A DNA stretch of 64,000 nt from Ruegeria arenilitoris (GTDB lineage: Bacteria; Pseudomonadota; Alphaproteobacteria; Rhodobacterales; Rhodobacteraceae), in NCBI RefSeq assembly GCF_013031355.1, contig NZ_WPZO01000001.1, positions 744,001 to 808,000 on the forward strand. Direction: 5' to 3'. Position 1 is the first letter of the stretch. Each line of letters opens with the position of its first letter. Below the pieces are notes generated by a model that worked only from the letters and a program-made list of their open reading frames with translations, made no database searches and had not been told where the DNA came from. The position numbers were made by a program, and so were the translations under genes. Below, piece by piece: positions 26,670-35,421 of this stretch.

Positions 26670-26742
26670 AAGATCCTCCCCGTCTGTTGTTGCCCGCATG
26701 TCTAGCATCGGCCAGACGGGGAAGACCAGATTTCAGGCTGCG

Positions 26743-27105
26743 TCAGTAAAAGAACTCTTCCCGAACGATCTTGCCGTTCGCCACGTGATAGACGCCGACC
26801 TCTTTCATATCGAACGCCTCACCGGTTTCTTTTACCTTGCCCTGCACTTCGAAAATCACGGCAAAGCGGTCATCCCCATGCGGGAACGGGTCACTGACCG
26901 AGGCGCCTGAAACTTCATGTGCGCCTTCCCACCATTCATGCTTGCCGCGAATGGCGTCACGTCCGTGGGTTTCACGCCCCATCCCTTCCATGTCCTGCGC
27001 TTCGACCGAAACTGCATCTTCCGCATAGAGCTTTTCCAGATTCTCCTTGGCCCGATCCTCACGGCAGCCAGCGACCAGTTCATCGGCGATTTCTTTCAAA
27101 TTCAT
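26743..27105 (-). CDS. SnoaL/NTF2-like protein
   Basis: A 120-residue protein of the NTF2-like superfamily. The N-terminal helix LKEIADELVAGCREDRAKENLEKLYAEDAVSVEA, the central GRDAIRGKHEWWEGAHEV, and the C-terminal strands DRFAVIFEVQGKV and FDMKEVGVYHVANGKIVREEFFY follow the SnoaL pattern (small cone-shaped barrel). The substrate is unknown. The start at 27105 (MNLKEI) is supported by TGGAGAAA upstream. It is divergent from prfC, with 111 bases between the starts. Confidence 0.8.
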   Translation of the reverse strand: MNLKEIADELVAGCREDRAKENLEKLYAEDAVSVEAQDMEGMGRETHGRDAIRGKHEWWEGAHEVSGASVSDPFPHGDDRFAVIFEVQGKVKETGEAFDMKEVGVYHVANGKIVREEFFY

Positions 27106-27216
27106 CTTAGGTTTCTCCATCATTTGTTCACTATATGTTCCTATTGCCACAGCTATACGATTCGAACCACCCCCTTTGTCTTGCTTCGACAGGATTCCCC
27201 GCCTATACGCGCGTTC

Positions 27217-28821
27217 ATGCTTGATACCTCGAACCAACCCACCTTGCCGCCCGAGATCGCCCGGCGCCGGACATTCGCCATCATCTCGCACCCCGATGCG
27301 GGCAAGACGACGCTGACTGAAAAGTTCCTGTTGTACGGGGGCGCGATTCAGATGGCCGGTCAGGTGCGCGCCAAGGGTGAGGCGCGGCGCACACGCTCGG
27401 ACTTCATGCAGATGGAGAAGGATCGCGGCATTTCGGTTTCCGCCTCGGCGATGTCGTTCGACTATGGGAACTTCCGGTTCAATCTGGTGGACACGCCCGG
27501 CCACTCGGATTTCTCCGAGGATACCTATCGCACACTGACCGCCGTGGATGCCGCCGTGATGGTGATCGACGGTGCAAAAGGTGTGGAAAGCCAGACGCAG
27601 AAACTGTTCGAGGTTTGCCGACTGCGCGATCTGCCGATCCTGACCTTCTGTAACAAGATGGACCGCGAAAGCCGCGATACATTCGAGATCATCGACGAAA
27701 TTCAGGAAATGCTGGCTATCGACGTCACGCCCGCCGCATGGCCGATTGGCGTGGGTCGCGATTTCATCGGCTGCTATGACATGCTGCGCGACCGGCTTGA
27801 ACTGATGGACCGCGCCGACCGCAACAAGGTGGCGGAAAGCATCGAAATCAACGGGCTGGACGACCCCAAACTGGCCGAGCACGTGCCCGAGCACCTGCTG
27901 GAAAAGCTGCTGGAAGAGGTTGAGATGGCGCGTGAACTGCTGCCCGCACTTGACCCGCAAGCGGTTCTTGAGGGCCACATGACCCCGATCTGGTTCGGCT
28001 CGGCCATCAATTCGTTCGGTGTGAAAGAACTGATGGAAGGCATCGGCGATTATGGTCCGCAACCGCAGGTACAGTCTGCCGAACCCCGTCAGATCGCGCC
28101 GGATGAAAAGAAGGTCGCAGGGTTTGTCTTCAAGGTGCAGGCCAACATGGATCCCAAGCACCGCGACCGGGTGGCGTTTGTCCGCATGGCCTCGGGCCAT
28201 TTCAAGCGCGGAATGAAGCTGACCCATGTGCGGTCGAAAAAGCCGATGGCGATCTCGAACCCGGTGCTGTTTCTGGCCTCTGACCGCGAACTTGCCGAAG
28301 AGGCCTGGGCCGGTGACATTATCGGCATCCCCAACCACGGCCAGCTGCGCATCGGCGATACGCTGACCGAGGGCGAGGCGCTGCGCGTGACCGGTATCCC
28401 CTCCTTCGCACCGGAGCTGCTGCAAACTGTTCGCGCGGCGGATCCGTTGAAAGCTAAGCATCTGGAAAAGGCGCTGATGCAATTCGCCGAAGAAGGCGCA
28501 GCCAAGGTGTTCAAACCCTCGATTGGTTCGGGCTTTATCGTCGGTGTTGTCGGTGCACTGCAGTTTGAAGTCCTCGCCAGCCGGATCGAGATGGAATACG
28601 GCCTGCCCGTGCGGTTCGAGGCGTCTCAGTTCACATCGGCCCGCTGGGTCAGCGGCGACAAGGCAGAGGTCGACAAGTTCGTCAACGCCAACAAGCAACA
28701 CATCGCCCATGACCATGACGGCGACATCGTTTATCTGACGCGCCTGCAATGGGACATCGACCGGGTCGTCCGCGACTATCCGGCGCTGAACCTGACGGCG
28801 ACCAAGGAAATGATGACGTGA
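27217..28821 (+). CDS. prfC: peptide chain release factor 3
   Basis: A 534-residue translational GTPase that recycles RF1 and RF2 from the ribosome. The G domain shows AIISHPDAGKTTLTEK, DRGISVSASAMSF, VDTPGHSDFSEDTYRTL and TFCNKMDRE. Domain III and the C-terminal region match RF3 in length. The frame is open back to 26917, but the region before 27217 overlaps the NTF2-like gene on the other strand and is not conserved, so the ATG at 27217 (MLDTSNQPTLPPEIARRRTF) is the start. Confidence 0.96.
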   Translation: MLDTSNQPTLPPEIARRRTFAIISHPDAGKTTLTEKFLLYGGAIQMAGQVRAKGEARRTRSDFMQMEKDRGISVSASAMSFDYGNFRFNLVDTPGHSDFSEDTYRTLTAVDAAVMVIDGAKGVESQTQKLFEVCRLRDLPILTFCNKMDRESRDTFEIIDEIQEMLAIDVTPAAWPIGVGRDFIGCYDMLRDRLELMDRADRNKVAESIEINGLDDPKLAEHVPEHLLEKLLEEVEMARELLPALDPQAVLEGHMTPIWFGSAINSFGVKELMEGIGDYGPQPQVQSAEPRQIAPDEKKVAGFVFKVQANMDPKHRDRVAFVRMASGHFKRGMKLTHVRSKKPMAISNPVLFLASDRELAEEAWAGDIIGIPNHGQLRIGDTLTEGEALRVTGIPSFAPELLQTVRAADPLKAKHLEKALMQFAEEGAAKVFKPSIGSGFIVGVVGALQFEVLASRIEMEYGLPVRFEASQFTSARWVSGDKAEVDKFVNANKQHIAHDHDGDIVYLTRLQWDIDRVVRDYPALNLTATKEMMT

Positions 28822-28842
28822 CCTGCCTGCAGGCCAAAATTA

Positions 28843-29778
28843 GTGGGTAATCCCACCTGGGGTACTGTTTCAACGGTTCGGGGCCCGGCCCCGGACATCC
28901 TGCGCTTCGTGGCCTATCACCTCGATCTTGGGGTCGACCGGATGTATATCTATCTGGACGAACCCAACCCCAAGGCGTTCAACACTCTGAACCGCCATCC
29001 GAAGGTCGAAGTCCGCAATTGCGATGACGGGTTCTGGGCAAATCGACAACGCGAACGGCCTGAACGGCACCAAACCCGCCAAACCGCGAACGCATCGTTT
29101 AAATATCGCAACACCGATCTGGACTGGCTGGCCCATATCGATGTGGACGAATTTCTGTGGTCCTCAAAACCTGTCCGGGATCACTTGCAATCCGTTCCAT
29201 CCCGAACCGCAGCGGTCCGCGTTCGTCCGATCGAAGCGTTGGCGGGCGGCGATGATATGTACAAAGCCTATATCCCAAGCGGCCCCGACCGCGAGGCATT
29301 GGTACAGTCGATTTACCCGAACTATGGCGGCTTCGTTCTTGGCGGTTTCCTCAGCCACGTGCAGGGCAAGCTCTTTGTCCGCACCGGAATGAAGAACCTG
29401 AGCTTTCGCATCCACAATCTGTTTCAAGACAAGGCGCTATTGCCCTGCAAATTCGAACTGCCAGGGTTGGAGCTGTGTCACCGGCACGCCCCTGATTGGG
29501 AACACTTTTTGGCGCACTACCATTTCCGAATGGAACGCGGCTCGTACCAGCCCGGTATGTCGCCCAATGTTCCGCGCGAGTATGGCGGTTTGAACATGAA
29601 CGAATTGCTCAGTTGGATCGAAGTGGAGGAAGGTCCCGACGGCCTGCGCGCGTTCTTCGATGAAATGAGCGGCGCCGACCCGGAGGCACGCACCCGGCTG
29701 GAAGATCACAGCATGGTCCTGCACCGGCCGCTGGATTTGGAGGCCAAGCTCAGGAAACACTTTCCCGGAAGTGTCTGA
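28843..29778 (+). CDS. family 2-type glycosyltransferase
   Basis: A 311-residue protein resembling the Glyco_tranf_2_4 group: the N terminus VSTVRGPAPDILRFVAYHLDLGVDRMYIYLDEP is the typical opening for these proteins, and HIDVDEF near residue 98 holds the DxD metal and nucleotide-sugar motif. No membrane segment is seen. The start is a GTG at 28843, 21 bases after the prfC stop; no ATG fits. The sugar and acceptor are unknown. Roles in surface polysaccharide are plausible but only inferred. Confidence 0.8.
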   Translation: MGNPTWGTVSTVRGPAPDILRFVAYHLDLGVDRMYIYLDEPNPKAFNTLNRHPKVEVRNCDDGFWANRQRERPERHQTRQTANASFKYRNTDLDWLAHIDVDEFLWSSKPVRDHLQSVPSRTAAVRVRPIEALAGGDDMYKAYIPSGPDREALVQSIYPNYGGFVLGGFLSHVQGKLFVRTGMKNLSFRIHNLFQDKALLPCKFELPGLELCHRHAPDWEHFLAHYHFRMERGSYQPGMSPNVPREYGGLNMNELLSWIEVEEGPDGLRAFFDEMSGADPEARTRLEDHSMVLHRPLDLEAKLRKHFPGSV

Positions 29779-29964
29779 ATTGTTGCGCAAAATCCGCACC
29801 ACTCAAGCGCCAAATACCCTAAAGGGGTCTTCATTTGACCCTGACCAACGATTTTGTTATGTCCCCCCTCAAGCCGAAATTGCGCAATGACGCGTATGGC
29901 CATCCGGGCCCGGCAAACCTCTGACGCGCGGGCCAGGTCTAGTGTCCGCATGAACCGGACATAC

Positions 29965-31323
29965 ATGACAAAGTTTAACGAACTGAACCTGAACCCGAAG
30001 GTCCTCAAAGCCATTGAGGAAGCCGGATACGAAACCCCCACCCCGATCCAGGCTGGTGCGATACCGCCTGCGCTTGAGGGCAAGGATGTTCTGGGCATCG
30101 CCCAGACCGGCACTGGCAAGACCGCCAGCTTTACCCTGCCGATGATCACGCTTCTGGCCCGTGGCCGCGCCCGTGCGCGGATGCCGCGCTCGCTGGTATT
30201 GTGCCCGACGCGGGAACTGGCCGCGCAGGTGGCCGAAAATTTCGACACATACGCCAAGAATGTGAAACTGACCAAAGCGCTGTTGATCGGCGGCGTCAGC
30301 TTCAAGGAACAGGACGCCCTGATCGACCGTGGCGTTGACGTGCTGATCGCCACTCCGGGCCGTCTGCTGGACCATTTCGAACGCGGCAAGCTGTTGCTGA
30401 CCGGCGTTCAGATCATGGTGGTCGACGAAGCCGACCGGATGCTGGATATGGGCTTCATCCCTGATATTGAACGCATCTTCTCGCTGACGCCCTTCACACG
30501 GCAGACACTGTTCTTCTCGGCCACCATGGCCTCCGAGATTGAACGGATCACCGATACCTTCCTGTCCGCCCCGGCGCGGATCGAAGTTGCCCGCCAGGCC
30601 ACTGCATCCGAGACCATCGAACAGGGCGTGGTCATGTTCAAAGGCGGTCGTCGCGACCGCGAGGCCAGCGCCAAGCGCAAGGTTCTGCGTGCGCTGATCG
30701 ACGCCGAAGGCGACAAGTGCACCAACGCGATCATCTTCTGCAACCGCAAGACGGATGTGGATATCTGCGCGAAGTCTCTGAAGAAATACGGCTATAACGC
30801 CGCCGCGATCCATGGCGATCTGGACCAGTCTCAGCGGATGAAAACGCTGGACGGATTCCGCGATGGTTCACTGCGCCTGCTGGTCGCCTCGGATGTGGCT
30901 GCGCGCGGGCTGGACATTCCGTCGGTCAGTCACGTGTTCAACTTCGACGTCCCTGGCCATGCCGAAGACTACGTTCACCGCATCGGCCGCACCGGCCGTG
31001 CCGGGCGTGAGGGCAAGGCCATCACGATCTGCTCGGCTCGCGATGAAAAGGCCTTGGATGCGATCGAGAAGCTGATCCAGAAAGACATTCCCCGACTCGA
31101 CAACCCCGTCAAGGAAGAGCCGAAGGCCGAAAAGCCGAAGCCTGAGAAAAAGTCGAAGCCTGAGGACGGCAAAAAAGCTGAAAGCAAGAAAGGCGACCGC
31201 AAGAAGGACAAAGAGTCCAAAGGCCGTGGTCGCCGCGATGACAGCGGCCCCGCCGTTGTGGGCATGGGAGATCACCTGCCCAGCTTCATCGCCCTCAGCT
31301 TTGACGAGCGCCGCGCCGGCTAG
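29965..31323 (+). CDS. DEAD-box ATP-dependent RNA helicase (RhlE-like)
   Basis: A 452-residue helicase with all core motifs: PTPIQ (Q), AQTGTGKT (I), PTRELA (Ia), TPGR (Ib), DEAD (II), SAT (III), FCNRK (IV), DVAARGLDI (V), HRIGRTGR (VI). A Lys/Glu-rich disordered tail (about 375-430) follows, likely for RNA binding, ending in DHLPSFIALSFDERRAG. Such helicases act in ribosome assembly, RNA decay and cold response. The start at 29965 (MTKFNELNLNP) is chosen; an ATG five codons earlier is possible. A large inverted repeat follows the gene. Confidence 0.93.
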   Translation: MTKFNELNLNPKVLKAIEEAGYETPTPIQAGAIPPALEGKDVLGIAQTGTGKTASFTLPMITLLARGRARARMPRSLVLCPTRELAAQVAENFDTYAKNVKLTKALLIGGVSFKEQDALIDRGVDVLIATPGRLLDHFERGKLLLTGVQIMVVDEADRMLDMGFIPDIERIFSLTPFTRQTLFFSATMASEIERITDTFLSAPARIEVARQATASETIEQGVVMFKGGRRDREASAKRKVLRALIDAEGDKCTNAIIFCNRKTDVDICAKSLKKYGYNAAAIHGDLDQSQRMKTLDGFRDGSLRLLVASDVAARGLDIPSVSHVFNFDVPGHAEDYVHRIGRTGRAGREGKAITICSARDEKALDAIEKLIQKDIPRLDNPVKEEPKAEKPKPEKKSKPEDGKKAESKKGDRKKDKESKGRGRRDDSGPAVVGMGDHLPSFIALSFDERRAG

Positions 31324-31342
31324 TTGAGATTGATTGCATTGA

Positions 31343-31391
31343 ACCGGTTTTCGCGGCCTTTCGCCTGACGGCGCGAACGCAGAAAACCGGT
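31343..31391. repeat. long inverted repeat between convergent helicase and EamA genes
   Basis: ACCGGTTTTC (31343-31352) and GAAAACCGGT (31382-31391) are perfect inverted copies, and the inner TTCGCG/CGCGAA extends the dyad with a short bulge. It lies 20 bases past the helicase stop and 30 before the EamA stop. It lacks a T-run, so it may be a barrier to read-through or an mRNA 3'-end stabiliser. Confidence 0.55.
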
Positions 31392-31420
31392 GCTTCTGCG
31401 ATCTTGAACTCAAACACGAC

Positions 31421-32323
31421 CTAAATTGCCAGCACCAGCGCCAAGATCGACACGCCAAGCAACGTCATCCCGGCGATCTCGCGTCGGGTGATGGTTTCCC
31501 GAAAAAACAGGATCGAAGCGAACAGACTGAGCAGCAGCTCGACCTGCCCCAAAGCTTTGACATAGGCCGCGTTCTGAAGCGTGAAGGCAAAGAACCAGCA
31601 GAACGAGCCGCACAGGCTGGTCAGGCCGACAAACACGCTGGTCCGGCGCGTCCGCCACACGGCAAGCAGTTCGGCCCGGTCGCGCCACAGCAGCCAGATT
31701 GCCATGCTGAGGAACTGAAAAGTCACCACAACGGCCAGCGTGACCAGCGCGCGAAACCACGCGTCTATTTCGCCCAGTTCCAACGAAGCCCCGCGATAGC
31801 TGACCGAGGAAAACGCAAACAGCACCCCCGACCCCAGCCCCAACCGCGAGGCGCGGTTGGTGAGGTGATTCCACCATGCTCCGTCGCCTCCGGGTGATTT
31901 CGACAGCAGCAGCACCGCCATCAGACCCAGAAAAATCGCCACCAGCGCCCCGCTCGAGACCTGATCGCCAAGCACCAGAAAACCGACAATGGCGGTTTGG
32001 ATCACCTCGGTTTTCTTAAAGGTAATTCCGACGGCAAAGTTGCGTTGTTTGAATAGGGCCACCACGCAAATAGTCGCCAGAATCTGCGCCGTTCCACCGA
32101 TCACAGCAAACAGCCAGAATTTCGTCGTCAGGGGCGGCAGGCTGAACCCGGTCACCTGCAGCGCCACAAACAGCCCCAGCAGCGCCAGTGGCATGGAATA
32201 GGCAAACCGGGGAAAGGTCGCACCAGCCGCAGTCAGCTTCGCAGTGCTGAGCGACTTTTGCAGCATGAACCGCACGGTCTGGAACGAGGCCGCGGCGATG
32301 GTGACGGGAATCCATAAACTCAT
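31421..32323 (-). CDS. EamA/DMT-superfamily membrane transporter
   Basis: A 300-residue membrane protein with about ten hydrophobic helices in two repeats, as in drug/metabolite transporters. The second EamA half includes GSFCWFFAFTLQNAAYVKALGQVELLLSLFASILFFRETITRREIAGM, where the F-F-R-E-x-I signature before the last helices is typical. The substrate cannot be deduced. It converges on the DEAD helicase gene and lies 21 bases after the desaturase stop on the same strand. Confidence 0.85.
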   Translation of the reverse strand: MSLWIPVTIAAASFQTVRFMLQKSLSTAKLTAAGATFPRFAYSMPLALLGLFVALQVTGFSLPPLTTKFWLFAVIGGTAQILATICVVALFKQRNFAVGITFKKTEVIQTAIVGFLVLGDQVSSGALVAIFLGLMAVLLLSKSPGGDGAWWNHLTNRASRLGLGSGVLFAFSSVSYRGASLELGEIDAWFRALVTLAVVVTFQFLSMAIWLLWRDRAELLAVWRTRRTSVFVGLTSLCGSFCWFFAFTLQNAAYVKALGQVELLLSLFASILFFRETITRREIAGMTLLGVSILALVLAI

Positions 32324-32344
32324 GGATTCCCTTGTGTCGCCAAA

Positions 32345-33217
32345 TCAACCCTTTGGCCAGAGAGGATGCGCCACCGGGTCTTTCGCCCGCAGGAAATACG
32401 ACCGGAAAATATGCGCATAAGAGCGATAGACATAGGCCTCATTCCGGGCCTGAAACCGGTCTTTTTCCGAACGATACAAGGCGGGCAGCCGATACCAAGG
32501 CGCCCCGGGATTCATGTGATGAACGACGTGCAGATTGTTGTTCAAAAACAGAAAAGCCAGCGGGCCGCGATCTTCGATGATCACCGTACGGGCACCAGAG
32601 TTTTCATGGGCCCGATGCTCCAAAAAGGTGCGGATTTTGACAAGCCCCAACCCGAAATAGGCTGACAGCACATAGGCCCAGATCGGCATTTGGGACTGCG
32701 CGACAACCCACAGGACCGCCACGACTCCGGGCAGATGCAGTGCCCAGGCTCGCGTAACATTACGACCGCCGCGCAACTCATTGCGCATGAATACAATCTG
32801 CCCGATGGCTGGCCCCAGAACGATCCGCCCAAGCAGAGTATTGTTCACACGCAGCAACCGGCGTTGCCAATCGGGCAAGGTACACCACACCTGCGGGTCC
32901 AGATAGTTGGATTCGGGATCATCATACGGATCGGTCAGCGTCTCATCCCGGTGATGCGCCAGATGCAGGTCGCGGAACCTCTGATACGGGATGAACAGGG
33001 TCAACGGCAGCGCCATCAACGCTTCGTTCAACCACTTCGTGCGGAACGGATGACCATGCAGCGCCTCATGCGTGAGCGAAGAATGCAACGCAGCCACGAC
33101 CGCCATCGCAGGAACTGCCAGCCAAAGCGGCAGCAGGAACACCACAGCCAACCACGCGCCGTAGCACGCCAGGATCAGGGCCAGTGTGCCCCATTCGGGT
33201 GCTGCGGGCCTAGACAT
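32345..33217 (-). CDS. membrane fatty acid desaturase-family protein
   Basis: A 290-residue di-iron membrane enzyme. The three histidine boxes are visible: HEALHGH near residue 50, HLAHHRDE near 86, and HVVHH near 230, with two pairs of hydrophobic segments between them. The family includes acyl-lipid desaturases and related hydroxylases. The N-terminal boxes (HSSLTHEALHGH) resemble the group acting on membrane lipids, but the exact substrate is not clear. It overlaps the DUF2061 gene by eight bases and is divergent from an XRE regulator. Confidence 0.85.
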   Translation of the reverse strand: MSRPAAPEWGTLALILACYGAWLAVVFLLPLWLAVPAMAVVAALHSSLTHEALHGHPFRTKWLNEALMALPLTLFIPYQRFRDLHLAHHRDETLTDPYDDPESNYLDPQVWCTLPDWQRRLLRVNNTLLGRIVLGPAIGQIVFMRNELRGGRNVTRAWALHLPGVVAVLWVVAQSQMPIWAYVLSAYFGLGLVKIRTFLEHRAHENSGARTVIIEDRGPLAFLFLNNNLHVVHHMNPGAPWYRLPALYRSEKDRFQARNEAYVYRSYAHIFRSYFLRAKDPVAHPLWPKG

Positions 33218-33425
33218 TGCGACCCCACGTGATACCCGCCCAAATGCGCTCGTAAATCACGTACATGGTCAGACCTATGGCCGTATTTACAATCGCTAGC
33301 GTGCCGCCAATCGCAGCCGACCCGGTGGCCACCAGTCCCACCAGCGTCATCACGATCAGACCCATCACATTCCACAGCACAGCCTTCACGACTGATCTTC
33401 GTCGTGTCTCCATTCCGTCACCCAT
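33210..33425 (-). CDS. DUF2061 small membrane protein
   Basis: A 71-residue protein with a basic N terminus (METRRRSVVKAVLWNVMG) and two hydrophobic helices separated by a Gly/Ala turn, ending YVIYERIWAGITWGR. This is the DUF2061 pattern (family of unknown function, two membrane helices, ERxW-x-x-I-x-W-G ending). A second ATG at 33413 (METRRRS) is a possible start. It is the first gene of a two-gene unit with the desaturase, which its stop overlaps. Confidence 0.82.
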   Translation of the reverse strand: MGDGMETRRRSVVKAVLWNVMGLIVMTLVGLVATGSAAIGGTLAIVNTAIGLTMYVIYERIWAGITWGRNV

Positions 33426-33448
33426 ATTATTGTTATGTCTTTAAAATT

Positions 33449-33466
33449 ACGGGTCCCGGGCTCCGT
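33449..33466. promoter_or_regulatory. candidate operator between the DUF2061/desaturase unit and the XRE regulator
   Basis: ACGG-N2-CCCGGG-N2-CCGT is an 18-base imperfect palindrome with only the two N2 spacers unmatched. It sits 23 bases before the DUF2061 start and 54 before the divergent XRE start, in an otherwise AT-rich 95-base gap. Position and symmetry fit a site for the adjacent regulator. The pairing is inferred. Confidence 0.45.
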
Positions 33467-33520
33467 TGAAAATTCTGAATATGATTAACAAAACTCATCA
33501 TCTGTGATATTTACAAACGT

Positions 33521-34387
33521 ATGCAGGAAAAAATCGACAAACGAGACCGAGCAGCACAGTTTCGACTGCGGCTCGCCCGCGCCATGGAGGAGCGCCACGT
33601 CAGCCAGAGCGCGTTGGCGCGACATATCGGTGTGGATCGCTCGACCGTATCGCAGCTTTTGACCGATGAGGGCGCGCGGCTGCCCAATGCGCATGTGGTG
33701 GGCAGTTGCGCCTCAGCTCTTGGGGTGTCGGCGGACTGGCTTCTGAGCCTGTCAAACCGGCCGGAAAGTGCCGCCGAACTGCTGGCCAGTTCGCTGACCG
33801 TGACCGAAGCCCCGCGCGCGCTGGTCGATGAGCGTATCTTCGAATGGCACCAAGAGGCTGCAGGCTATAAAATCCGTTATGTTCCAGCGACTTTGCCCGA
33901 CATGTTGAAGACACGCACCGTGCTGGAATGGGAATACGCACCTCATCTGGGCCGCACGGCGGATCAGGCGATCGGAGCTTCGGCGGACCGTCTGAAATGG
34001 ATGCGCAGCGCCCAGTCGGATTATGAAATTGCCATGCCCCTCTATGAGCACGACAGTTTCGCCCATGCCTCGGGCTATTACGAGGGTCTCTGCCCCAAGA
34101 TCCGGCTGGAACAGATCGACCACCTGTTAGAAATCTGCGAACAGCTCTACCCCCGCCTGCGCATTTATCTATTTGATGCAAAAAGGCTTTATTCAGCCCC
34201 GGTAACCATTTTCGGCCCGCTTCTATGCGTGTTCTACGCCGGTAGCCACTATATGGCCTTCCGCGACCGCGACCGGATCGAGACATTCACGCGCCATTTC
34301 GACCGTCTGGTGCGCGAGGCGGACCTGACCGCGCGCGACTTCCCCGACCACCTCAGAAAGTTGCGCGCGGCAATCTCCGACCGCTAA
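33521..34387 (+). CDS. XRE-family transcriptional regulator
   Basis: A 288-residue protein. An N-terminal helix-turn-helix covers about residues 14-72: FRLRLARAMEERHVSQSALARHIGVDRSTVSQLLTDEGARLPNAHVVGSCASALGVSADWLLSL. The remaining 200 residues form an unidentified, likely ligand-sensing domain (KIRYVPATLPDMLKTRTVLEWEY through FGPLLCVFYAGSHYMAFRDRDRIETF). It is divergent from the DUF2061/desaturase genes and probably controls them. The first residues lie in AT-rich promoter DNA. Confidence 0.85.
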   Translation: MQEKIDKRDRAAQFRLRLARAMEERHVSQSALARHIGVDRSTVSQLLTDEGARLPNAHVVGSCASALGVSADWLLSLSNRPESAAELLASSLTVTEAPRALVDERIFEWHQEAAGYKIRYVPATLPDMLKTRTVLEWEYAPHLGRTADQAIGASADRLKWMRSAQSDYEIAMPLYEHDSFAHASGYYEGLCPKIRLEQIDHLLEICEQLYPRLRIYLFDAKRLYSAPVTIFGPLLCVFYAGSHYMAFRDRDRIETFTRHFDRLVREADLTARDFPDHLRKLRAAISDR

Positions 34388-34470
34388 GGATGCACAGACC
34401 TAATTCTTGTGCTATCGTCATTCGGCGCGAACCTTCGGGTATTCCGATCATAGACGGGAGGACGATAGGA

Positions 34471-34653
34471 ATGGACGCAATTCAAACTGCTCAATACGCA
34501 CGAGCGCTCTATACCGCCCATGGCGATCAGGCCGAGGCGGAAGCTGCCAAGAAGATGCGCGAATGCGAAGCCGCCGGGAATATGCAGCAGGCGCAGGACT
34601 GGCAGGCGGTCCGTCAGACCATCCGCCAGATCCGCGGGCCAAATCAGGGCTAA
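34471..34653 (+). CDS. small conserved hypothetical protein
   Basis: A 60-residue, mostly helical, charged protein beginning MDAIQTAQYARALYTAHGDQAEAEAAKKMRECEAAG and ending IRQIRGPNQG. The start at 34471 has GGGAGGACGATAGGA upstream. It has no membrane segment or known motif; similar short helical proteins occur in Rhodobacterales. It lies between the XRE gene and the converging SDR gene, whose stop is seven bases away. Confidence 0.65.
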   Translation: MDAIQTAQYARALYTAHGDQAEAEAAKKMRECEAAGNMQQAQDWQAVRQTIRQIRGPNQG

Positions 34654-34659
34654 TTCGGC

Positions 34660-35421
34660 TTAGATTTTCGGGTCAGGATTCACCGTATGGCCGTCCACGG
34701 CAATCACCTGACCCGACACCAACCGCGCCGCATCCGAGGCGAGGAACACGGCCATATTGGCAATGTCGTGACTTTCGACGAACCGCCCCATCGATGTGCC
34801 TGCCGCGTAGCCGTCATAGACCTGATCGCGGGTCATGCCCTTGGCGGCCGCTTCGCGGGCCAGAACACCCTCCATCCGGGGGCCTTCGACCGCACCGGGG
34901 CATATGACGTTGCACCGCACTCCGTGTGATCCAAGCTCCATCGCCAACGTTTTACCCAACCCGATCACACCCCATTTCGCCGCCGCATAAGGCGCGCGGT
35001 TGGGATATCCGTACTGCCCGGCTGTGGATGAGGTGATCACCACAGCCCCGCTACGCTGCCGTTTGAGGATCGGTGCCGCGTATTTCACGCAGAGGAATGC
35101 CCCCTCCAGATTGACTGAAAGACAGAACCGCCAATCCTCCAGCGCCACGTCCTCGACCAGAGCCGTCGGCCCTGCGACACCCGCATTTGCGCAGAGCGTG
35201 TCCAACCCACCCCACGCGGCTTCGATCTCTGCGAACAAGGCAGCCACGGCGGTTTGGTCGGCCACGTTCACTTTTGACCGTTTCCAATGCGCCGGGCATC
35301 CATCCAAGGCAGCCGTATCAACATCGGCCACCCACACCTGCGCACCAGCCGCATCGAAGGCCTCGGCCATGGCCCGGCCGACGCCCGAAGCACCGGCCGT
35401 AATCAGAACGCGCCCGCTCAT
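34660..35421 (-). CDS. SDR family dehydrogenase in the carnitine operon
   Basis: A 253-residue classical SDR: cofactor motif TAGASGVG near residue 8, an acidic VADVD after strand 2 (NAD preference), CANAG near 84, catalytic Ser in ITSSTAGQYGY and YAAAK near 150. It is translationally coupled to the carnitine dehydrogenase/thioesterase fusion (four-base overlap) and is the third gene after the BKACE enzyme. Possible roles are D-carnitine or 3-hydroxy-acid oxidation, for example 3-hydroxybutyrate dehydrogenase acting on the acetoacetate made by BKACE. This is inference from context. Confidence 0.82.
   Translation of the reverse strand: MSGRVLITAGASGVGRAMAEAFDAAGAQVWVADVDTAALDGCPAHWKRSKVNVADQTAVAALFAEIEAAWGGLDTLCANAGVAGPTALVEDVALEDWRFCLSVNLEGAFLCVKYAAPILKRQRSGAVVITSSTAGQYGYPNRAPYAAAKWGVIGLGKTLAMELGSHGVRCNVICPGAVEGPRMEGVLAREAAAKGMTRDQVYDGYAAGTSMGRFVESHDIANMAVFLASDAARLVSGQVIAVDGHTVNPDPKI

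Noticed and set aside
26743..28749. A 668-codon open frame antisense to prfC
   Set aside because: Only its 3' end (26743-27105) is a real gene, an NTF2-like protein. The rest is the mirror of the prfC frame, common in GC-rich DNA, and resembles no family.
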